From: Euryarchaeota archaeon UBA501
GTDB taxonomy: Archaea > Thermoplasmatota > Poseidoniia > Poseidoniales > Thalassarchaeaceae
Assembly: GCA_002505685.1 (NCBI GenBank)
Contig: DAVT01000105.1
Span: forward strand, 1 to 10,770
Direction of reading: 5' to 3'
DNA length: 10,770 nucleotides
Position numbers and translations under genes: made by a program. The first letter of the stretch is position 1, and each line of letters begins with the position of its first letter. This document shows positions 1 through 9,600 of the stretch, piece by piece. Below the pieces are notes generated by a model that saw only the letters and a program-made list of their open reading frames with translations, made no database searches and had not been told where the DNA came from.

Positions 1-545
1 AAATCCACTTCAGGTGCAGCGCCTCGGTAATTTTCGTTCGCAACGAGGATGCCGGCCATCATCGTCCCGTGTCTATCCTTTCCGCGGTCCTGAATCAACG
101 CATCCTCTCCGCCCACAAAATCACGATATCCAACCACATTTGCCTCCTTGAGAGCTGGGTGACCGGTTTCGAATCCAGTGTCCACGATGCAGACTCTGAC
201 ACCAACACCAGTTAGGCCGAACTCATCTTGTAATGCGTATATGTTGGTGTCCTCGTAAGCCCACTTCGAACCGGGAGTGAGGGCATCAGCGAAAAACAGA
301 GTCATTTGTGGGTAGGCTAGAATCAACAATGAGGTCACACACAGGGCCAACATCACTCCCCATGGCCTTGGATTGGGTTGACGTAAGGTCTCAACCGTTG
401 CATTTCTCCAAGCCTCAGCCTCATTGCGTGTAGCACCGTATGCCTCGGGTGAGTACCCTGGAGCCTCAGGGTCAATCGCTGTGAGCATTCTCGGATCCTC
501 CGGCTCAGGAAGATACTCAAGGTTGCGAAGGCGTCCTGTAGACAT
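1..545 (-). CDS. Membrane-anchored subtilisin-like serine protease (S8 family), N-terminal part
   Basis: The minus-strand frame from the ATG at 545 runs off the left edge, giving 181 complete codons. Residues about 1-60 are polar and acidic/proline-rich, with no signal peptide. Residues about 62-80 form one hydrophobic segment (GVMLALCVTSLLILAY), which I read as a signal anchor, so the catalytic domain should lie outside the cell. The subtilase domain starts within about 25 residues of it. VCIVDTGF carries the likely catalytic Asp (D122) and DRHGTMMAG the likely catalytic His (H159). The catalytic Ser would lie beyond the window. There is no room for a typical inhibitory propeptide between anchor and catalytic domain. 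An in-frame TGA lies a short way upstream and no earlier in-frame ATG follows it, so 545 is the best start, although a perfect GC hairpin ends 5 bases before it. The gene lies 115 bases downstream of aglB on the same strand. The family call is firm; the substrate is unknown. Confidence 0.87.
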   Translation of the reverse strand, partial: MSTGRLRNLEYLPEPEDPRMLTAIDPEAPGYSPEAYGATRNEAEAWRNATVETLRQPNPRPWGVMLALCVTSLLILAYPQMTLFFADALTPGSKWAYEDTNIYALQDEFGLTGVGVRVCIVDTGFETGHPALKEANVVGYRDFVGGEDALIQDRGKDRHGTMMAGILVANENYRGAAPEVD

Positions 546-549
546 CTGG

Positions 550-568
550 CTCGCCCCGTAGGGGCGAG
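550..568 (-). promoter_or_regulatory. Perfect 8-bp GC-rich hairpin directly upstream of the protease start
   Basis: On the minus strand CTCGCCCC, loop TAC, GGGGCGAG form an uninterrupted 8-bp stem ending 5 bases before the ATG at 545. Its 3' arm occupies the place where a ribosome binding site would sit, and no separate Shine-Dalgarno sequence is visible. The 5' arm overlaps GCCCCT (560-565), which can instead pair with an upstream AGGGGC (581-586). Two mutually exclusive structures are therefore possible. No U-tract follows, which argues against a simple terminator. A regulatory role is inference from position. Confidence 0.45.
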
Positions 569-634
569 TGGAGGTTCATGGCCCCTTCCCTAACTTGCAT
601 GGCTATCGCTGAGTGTATTTGCGAAATTTGTTGC

Positions 635-648
635 ACCGCCATTGCGGT
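635..648 (-). terminator. Weak hairpin just after the aglB stop
   Basis: ACCGC, a 4-base loop and GCGGT form a 5-bp stem beginning about 12 bases after the aglB TGA (663-661). No T-run follows on the minus strand; the next bases are A-rich with TTT only in passing. This is a poor match to an archaeal U-tract terminator, so it may simply be a 3'-end structure or chance. The rest of the 546-660 gap holds an AT-richer stretch around 614-629 that could be a weak promoter for the protease, but I cannot support a TATA box there. Confidence 0.2.
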
Positions 649-660
649 ACTTGTCGGCAA

Positions 661-3600
661 TCAGAATGCCTGTCCACCGCGTCGGCCACTGAACTTCCAG
701 AACAATCCAATGATTCCAGCAACAACCAAGAACACGACCAATGCTACCCAGTTGTTTGATTCGGTAGCGACTGATGGTTGGTAATTGATCTTGATTTGTA
801 CATCGCTTGGGGAATTCTCCAAATCGTCCGCTGTCACATTGATTTTCAGTGTGTATGTGATAGAACCTAGTTCGTTAACTTCGTCGATGAAAATCGAGTA
901 ATTCGTGGTTTCACCCATAGGAATGTCTAGCATGAGTGAACCCACAACGGAGTTATTCTTGCCCAAAACAACCAATTCAACATCTCGAGCATCTACGTCT
1001 CCAGAGTTTTCTACTTGTGCGAAAATCTCGACCTTCTGATTCATCGGGGCGAATCCATCCATCGACAGACCTCTGGTTTCGTGGTCGACAATCTCTAGAT
1101 TCGGAAGTGCAGTCTTCAGGTTCAGTGTGACTACTTCTGATGTGTTGCCGTCTTCACTGGTGATCGTGACGGTGACTGGGAATTCAGGCACCTCACCCAC
1201 CCATGATTCATCCACATTGATGGTCACGGAATACTGTTGCAATGTGCGTGGCCCTAGTTCAGGAATGATTGATGGTCCTGTAACCGACCAGAATGGTGTC
1301 AAACCTTCAGGCAGTTCAGATATCTCAATCGTGTATGTGTCGTCACCGTTTCCAGTGTTTTCAAACACGAAGGAGTATGTCTGTTGGTGTCCAATTTGAA
1401 CACCGATGACATCGGCGATTTCGTTTTGATCAACCTTGATTCCATATTCTTGAGGGACGAAAATCTTCAACTCATATTCGTCATACACTTGAGATTCTTT
1501 CTCAGTCATCCGCAAGAGCAGTGAGTGGCCATCAATTGATACTGCATGCGACTTGTTCGCTGCCTCAACACGCATTATGACATTGTCAGTAACGCCTGTA
1601 TCGAGACCGAGGGTGTATTCCTTGGATTCATCCCAGCAGTTGTTCGTAACTGCAGCATCCCACTCTTCATTTGAATTGGAATCAATGAAGGATTCACCTT
1701 GGTCAAATGCACTGTTGTTGTTTCCATCTGTGAATTCTTCAGCCTCTGTGCAGAACGTATCGGAAGGTGAGCCTGAGCCTACCCAGAACGCAACATCCCA
1801 GAATCCTGCATCTTCACCATTCATCTGTGCGGTTAGCAAGTATTCATCCTGTGCTCGGTTTCCGTTGTAGACCAATTCAATGTTGACTTCTGCGACTTCA
1901 TAAATTCCAACACTATCTGAACCGGTTTCGCCGTTGTCGACAATGGTGAAGTGATCTCCATCATCTTCAGACTGGATAATTCCAGTATGTGTGTCTCCAA
2001 CAACGAATGACACAGAGTGGTCTTCCTCGACGCTGAATAGAACAACTTGCTCTGGTGATTCGACACCACCGCCGACAACCTCTGTGCTCTTCCCACCATT
2101 GTAGGTCATATTGATTCCCTGCTCAGATGTTACGAAAGTTCCACTGATGCTGAAGTCACCCGCAGGCAATAGCAATGTTACCTTACCTTCGGAGTCAACC
2201 GTTTGGTTCCAACTCGTAACTTCAGTTCCTACGAATACGAGATGACCTCCGCTGATAATGAGGGTGTCATCGGCCAGTGTGTGCTCAACGCTATCGTAAT
2301 CGAACCACTTGGTCGACACGTGCAGCAAACTCGCTGAAGAAAGCATGGCATCTGCTTCGCCGCCTTCTGCGACTGCGGCTTGCAATAGAGTCATTGCAGC
2401 GAATTGGCCTTCAGTCCCGTTATATGTCGCGTGTAGAATCCAGTTCCCTGGTTCGACATCTGCGGTCCAAGTTCCGTTCCAAGTTCCATTGTCTAGTACC
2501 TTGGTTGGAGTCACAGTACCGAATTCCATTCCAGATTCTGGAATCAACGCTAGAACGATTTCATCAGAGATGATGTTCCACTCTGACGGAAGAACGTGCG
2601 AGATTTCTCCTCCTGCGGTAACAATTCCAGCAGTCATTTCAATGTCGGTTGTGTTGACACTGTATCCAACTTCCATTGAACTTGAGCCATTGCTGTATCC
2701 ATCCTTGCTCGAGAAGATTTCGTATGTGTCATTGACAGGGACGAATACTCTCCATGTCCCCAGTACGTCACTTGTCAAGTTCATTGGTCCAAAGTTTCCA
2801 CTGCTGACAACGACATCTGCGCCCTCAATAGATTCATCTGCACTCCACAAATCATTGTCATCCATGTCTCTGAATAAGTTCCCAGCGATTTCTACCCACT
2901 TATTCAGTGTCAAATTGAGATCATCATTTCCGGACCCCTCCTCGATGGTGATGGTTTGGTTTTCCAAAATCCAGCGAACATTGATGTCTGTTCGATTCAA
3001 GCTGAGAGTCCAAGTTCCTTTCATTAGAGATGCATCGATTACACCGTCTTCATTACTCGGCCCTAGAGTGAATTCGCCTAGCCCTTCTTCGCTGATGGCG
3101 GTGACTGTAAATCCACTCAGCAATTCATCGCTTCCCCCTTCAATCAGAGTCATATTGAATTGAGCCGCTTCGGAAGCCTGCCATTCGATGACAGTCCCAG
3201 GTGTGTTCGAATCAATAGTTACTGTTCCTCTGAACGTTTGTAGTGGATCATCGTTTGTGTCATCTCCATCATCGATAATGAAATCTTCAACAAATACCAA
3301 CCATTCACCTTCGGGCAGATATTCAACTATCGTACCATTGGCATCGGTGTCAAGATTGAATGTTTCATCGCCACCAATCTCTTCGAAATACACCGTCCAA
3401 TTCGACATCACACCGTCAGATTCGTTTTGCAAAACAATCGATGTGTGCCATTCTGGCAAGAAGCCCATCTCTACGTCAAAGGATTCCGAACCGAGTGCAA
3501 CTTCAACTGCGCCGGTTGAATTCGACAACAGGGTGTTGAAATCAGTCGCGTTTTCATCACGTGGGTCCTTGGAATCGGTTTCAAAGTACCAATTACCTAC

Positions 3601-6600
3601 TCGCAACTCCAATTCGATTGAACCATTGTCCCATCTTGCGTCATCCGCACTGATATTGATGACCATTGATTCGTCAAATGCATTCGATGGTACCATACGG
3701 AAATCAACGGGTTGTGCAGTTCCATTGGACATGTTGCCATCATGGTCAATGAATGTGTGAATGGTTGCACTCACATAATCAGGTTCAGCCGTAAGGATGA
3801 TCGTTGCGTTATCGCCCAATGGCGAATATGTCACAGGCTCTACATTGAGTGCATCATTGTTGATGCTGAGGGTCCAATTCCTTGTTTCGTTGTCACCCTC
3901 AGGCTCTAACACATATGACGTGAATCTACCCTGAGCAGTTTCCACTGGCCATTGCCAAGTAACGCCAGTTGCGCTATCGTAGGCTTCCAACATGAATGGG
4001 TAGTTTCCGAACCCTGGTACGTTCTGAGTATATGGTGTGCCCACTTCGTATAGGAATAGGTCACCAGCAGCACCCACGCTATTTTGTGGAACCAAATCGA
4101 CATTGATGCCTCCACTAGGGACAACAAAGTTCTCACCCGCGAGAAGTGAACCGACCACGACGTACGCGGTGAGATTAATCTCAGCCCCAACAGGGATTTG
4201 CATTCCGAACGAACCATTCGCATCGGTCAAGGCGGATTCGGATATCCCACCCCATCGAGCAAATACCGCTTGATTGACAAACGGTTGGGATTCTTCGTCG
4301 GGTTTGTCACTTGTATCGTGCATTACGGTGCCGTTCACCCATGCGGACTCAGAGTATTGCAGAACGAGTCCTGATATGCTTTCTTCCAACTCAATTTCTT
4401 CGTACAAGATGTAATCATCATTCAGAATACTCTCCACGACCCAAGTATCACGTGGCAATTCAATGTTGTAAGAACCATTTCCGTTGTCACGTGCATCAAT
4501 CGTTACAGGTGAGAACTGGTTTGAGAAAGTCAAGTTCTGATCTTCGACTGGTTGACCCTCATGGTCTAGCAATAGGAATTCTATGTCATACATCGGTGGG
4601 ATTCTCTCAATGTCTGCCGGCGTTTCATTTCCAGCCGTGTCAGGCATCACTGTAATCGTTTGAGATCTGTATTCGTCAAACCCATCATTGTCCTGATCCA
4701 TGGTTACCATGTACTCGCCCTGCAGAACTGGGCCGACACCAAATGTACCATTTTCATCGGTTTCGAACCAACATGGAGACCATGCGACCTCACCGCACTG
4801 CTCAGTCACTTCCGCTTCCACGTCAGAGGCATTTACAAGCTCTAGACGTCCAGTGACAATTTCACTTTCTTGGTCATCCATTGCGAGTGTGCTTGCTGTA
4901 CCCTGAATCCAAGTCCCAGGTAGGGATAGCTCGATATTCTTCGCTTCCGGACTATCTCGAGTCAGTGGAACCTCAAGCGGCATTGGCAATACCGTCTCTT
5001 GTCCATTGCTAAACAATACTGCAACGTGGTATGTACCTGGGATTGCATCTACCAAGTGGAATGAACCTGGCTTGACCATGTCGCCACTGAAGTGTCCAGT
5101 CCCTTGGAATGTACCTGTACCGTTAATGGTACCATACGAGCTCAATGATTCGTCAGAAGGATCGACGACAAAGGTACCTGAACCAATGATTGTTTCTCGA
5201 TACATTTGTGTCGTGAAGAATGATGTTCCTTCCGAAGTAAATCGCCCGGTTGCATCTTCGACTAGACCGTCGACGAGGAACGTGTCTGATATATTGCCAT
5301 CTTCTAGACAATAAGATTCACCTTCTGGCATCGTTCCGTTTTCATCACAAACTTCACCATTTGCGTTTTCTATGGTTCCAACGAAAGTACCGATACCAAG
5401 GATGTCACCTGTACCAGTGAAAGAGTGATTGTTCAGAATCGTTCGAGTATAATTGCCTGTGAAGTCTGTTGCAGTGACAACACCTTCCTCGGAAATTACT
5501 GTACCCGCTCCCGTGAAGGTCACTTCACCGGTTGCGCCTGGACCATATTCACGTTCACCCTCTGTTTCTCCATCGGAGGTGGTGATGTAGTATGCATCTT
5601 GACGAGTCTCGTCCCAAATGTTAGAGATTCGCAGGTCCATATTGGCCAATGGTTCTCCACCGAAATCTGATTCCCCATCCCAAGTGATGGTTCCTGTTGC
5701 ACCAGACGCTTCAACTTGGATGTCAAGATTCAGTACGACTTCGCCGTTCGAATGTCCGGCATCCCCTGTGACGTTAATCATCGATTCACCCAGCCAGGTT
5801 GAACCTGAAACATTGCCTAGGATACCTGAAACCGGGTTTATTGTGCGGTCTTCATTCTCCTCGGTCAACAAATCAGCAATCCACATGTTTGACTCTTCGG
5901 CGGTTGCCGTCACGAATACATCACGTGCTGCAACCAAATCGGATTCGCCCATGAAGGCGGATACTCGAATCTTACCGCTAGGTACTGTGACACTGAAGTG
6001 TCCATCATCATCGGCTTGTGTGGTAGCGATTGGGACCCAATATGTTCGGGCATCTGTATCACTAACATCTTCGCCACTGAATGCGTCTCTCTCAATCAGG
6101 ATCTTTGCATTGGGTACTGCACCAATCTCACCGAGTACCACATCTCCTTCAAGTGTGGCACCAGAATAATACTTCAGAATCTTGACACCTGTGTTTGCAT
6201 ATGCGATTTTTTGTGGGTCGTCTTCGTTTGCATCATACCAATTTGCCACGACAAAGTGATTCATCATCGCACCAGGTAGTGGATATGCGTAGGTCAACAG
6301 TGAATCCGGTGTCCCGTATCCACTGAAATGCTGACGAGGCTGACCAACACGCTCTACGTTGTCAAGACCCAGTGTGGAGGTTCCATAGCCAACGTATGTT
6401 CGTGCAATCATCGTGTTGAAGAATTCAGGCTCATGTTCTACGAGAACGTCTTCCAATTCGATGAGATCCCCGTCGCCACCAGATTGACTGGCAAGCATCT
6501 GTGCGAGATATCTCTCTTCAAATTCAGCCGCAGACATAGGGCCTTCTGACGTGATATATTCAGAAGAAATGTAGGTATCTGGATCAAGACCACTCAATGT

Positions 6601-9600
6601 GGTTGGAGCATAGAAAATACCTGTTGGATTACCATAGTGCATTCCACTTTCTGAGTATTGATAACCTCCAATCGGATACAATCGATTGTCGACTGCAAAG
6701 TATCGAATGTCATTGTTACGAACGATGGTTTCTCCTGGGCCACCTTCGTAGGTTGCCACTTCATATTCAATCGAAGTCAAATCGTGATACAAATCAACCA
6801 ATTCATCCAACGAGAATACATGCGTAAGGACATCTCTGGCGATTGCATATCGAGCATTCTGTCGATGCAAGGAAGTAGAGACGTCATTGAAATCATCGTA
6901 CAAATCACTGGTATACCAATAGTCGCCCACGATGTAATGAGATGCACTGCAAGAGAAGGCATTGCTCTCTGTGAATTCTGCATCACCCGGATAGAGTTCG
7001 TCACCACTGGATGATCTTGTGTCGACAGAAGTCTCACCGTTCGCTGGACAGTTGTCCACCCAATCAGAAGCAGTGTTCCCGTTCTTTGAGTTGAACAGAT
7101 TAATCGCTTCATCCTTATCGGTGAACTCTTGGACCAATTCACGATCCTCATAGACTCTGTAAAGGAGTTCAGAGGAACGAGTGCCGTCATCATTCAGTAC
7201 CGAACCTTCAGCAAGCATGGTATCATCGGATGTACCAATGATTGTGAATGAACGTTCTCGAACATCTTCAGCATCCGACATGGTGTTGATTGCAACCCAC
7301 TCATCCCATGTGGCATCGCCGTTGGTCGCTGCTCTGAAGTGGCTCTGCATTGCATTCGAGAAGGCTCGTGTAAACTGTTCATCATCTTCAGTCCCCTTGT
7401 CAAGGCTGAATTCGTAACGCATGTCACCTTCTGCAAGTGTGATGATGAACAACGCAATCGTGTCTTCTTCACCATTGGCAAGTAGCATGTTACCTGCAGC
7501 TGGAATTCCAGACTGGAAGTTGTCAGCAACGGTTGGATGCTGTCCTTGAGCCAATGCTTGGAAACCATAATCCCACCAAGATACGAAAGCAGGACGCTCT
7601 GAGAATGTCATTTCAGTATCCTGAGACTCCAGCCAATCATAGGCTTCGTTCCAAGAACGGCCATTGAAACCAGGTCCAAACGTCCCCATGTACCAACATT
7701 CACCACTGCATCGAATCATTTCATCATCTTCGATTCCGTAATCCGAATAGGGTGAACCATCCAAAACTGACCAGCCAAACAAGTCGGCTCGGAAAACATC
7801 GGGCATCAAACCATAAATGGCCTCATCCACTTGTTTTTCACCAGATTCACCGCGAGGAATGCCTGAGTCGATTCCATAAATAGCGTGTTGGCTGAATAAT
7901 AAAATCAGAATCATGCCGATAGCAGGCACACCTAGGTGCTTGCGACCTGCACGAATTGTCGAACTAAATCGTGCGCGAGGGCTAGTAACACCCAGCCTGC
8001 GCCATGTCTTGACATATTCACGCACCCCACTTGATCTCCACATTCCGACAACTGCCGCTGAACCCATGATGGCCATTACCGGTGTTGCGTTGAACATGAA
8101 ACGGCCGGCTGACCAAGCCATGTATGAGGCCAACAAGACCCAGACTGCAAGAACGAGAGAGGCTGGACCCGTCAAACGGGATGGTTGCTTTGAATCTCGA
8201 TTCTTGAATCCGCGCCAAAGAGATGCCAGACCCATTCCGAGTGCAAACATGAACACAAGTGGGCCGAAATTGGCGAACAACTGTCCACGGCTAGGTGCCT
8301 GAGCTTCTGCAATTGTTCCAAACACCTTGTTCTTGGTGAAATAGAATCCACCAGTGGTTAGAACGTCCCATCCGTTTGAGAATTCCAGTAATTGCAGGAT
8401 GTAAAGTGAACCCAACAATACTGTGGATATTCCTGCACCCATGATGATAACCATCAACCATGGCTTGTCACGGAATGCTGTTACAATCCATCCGTTAATG
8501 ATTGTAAACCCTAGAATGTAGAACAGAGGCTGGAAACCACTGGCGTCCCAAATCAAATTCAATTGCAAGTTACCATAGAATGGAAGAGGCAAGATGAATG
8601 TCGTCAACATCATCACAATAATGGCTGATGTGACGGGCATGCTATCTCTGCGTCGAACCAAATTGATGGCCGTCTGTAGGAAGAAGGCTGCATAAACGAT
8701 CGCCAAACCATAGACGAATCCTTTCCAACCCAAAGCAACTGTAGCAAAAGATACACCTGCCAAGATGGCTTGTGCCATTGCAGCAGGGTGTTCCTTGAAT
8801 GCTGCTCGAATTCCCTTAACCAAGTGCAAAGGATTCCAGTTTGAATCCTCCAACAATTTGTCGTTTCCAATCGAATCTACTGCACAAAGCCAGAAGTAGA
8901 ATCCAAGCGACATGAACAGAATCACAAACGCATCGTGATCTGCTAGAGCAAATGTGCTGTGGCTGACGTGTCCAGGCATGAGTGCCATGAGCCATGCACC
9001 GATAGCACCGGCACCAGCACCAAAGAATCGCTTGCATGTTGCAGCGATTGGCAATACCGTAAGGGCACCAAAAATAGCAGGCATTCCTGCGATTGACCAC
9101 CATGCAGCTTCATGGACATCTCCTTCGAGGAAGGGGTTGAGTGCGACACCACCCAGAGCCAAAGACCAACTGAACAATGGTGGACGTGGATTGATTGAAC
9201 CCACTGGATAGGCACGATCCATGTCGATGACGAAATGGCTATTCTGGGCGAGGATGTAGTCGATGGCTCGCTTCATGTACCACGGGTCGGAACCACCAGT
9301 CATGTCCCATTCACTGGTACCTGCGGCATTCATTGCTGGAATGACGTTCCACATCACTCGAACCGCTAAAGCAACCAGCAAGGCACTGCCGATTGTAATC
9401 GAATACCAGTGTCGGCCCCACCATAGGCGGGCTTGGCCATGGCCACGGCGTTCGGGTCCACTAAGCAATCGACCTGCAAATCCAAGATAGATGAACAGCG
9501 CATTGGTCCAGAAGAATATCAAGAACCAAGAGAGTCCACCAAGGTCTCCATTTAGGAAACCAACTTCATCAAGTCCGAAAATACCACTATCTTGCCAAGA

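Noticed and set aside
2309..3163. 284-codon plus-strand open frame
   Set aside because: It lies antisense to the repetitive tail of aglB. Its Ser/Pro/Thr-rich product is what the complement of Asp/Glu/Gly-rich codons gives, and no domain or ribosome site is seen.
3188..3760. 190-codon plus-strand open frame
   Set aside because: Antisense shadow of aglB with the same Ser-rich composition and no recognisable motif.
5618..6169. 183-codon plus-strand open frame
   Set aside because: Antisense shadow of the AglB beta-domain and Gly/Thr-rich segment; no supporting signals.
6777..7568. Overlapping minus-strand frames of 138 and 124 codons in another frame
   Set aside because: They overlap the AglB catalytic domain, which is convincing in its own frame, and show Met/Ser/Ile-rich shadow composition.
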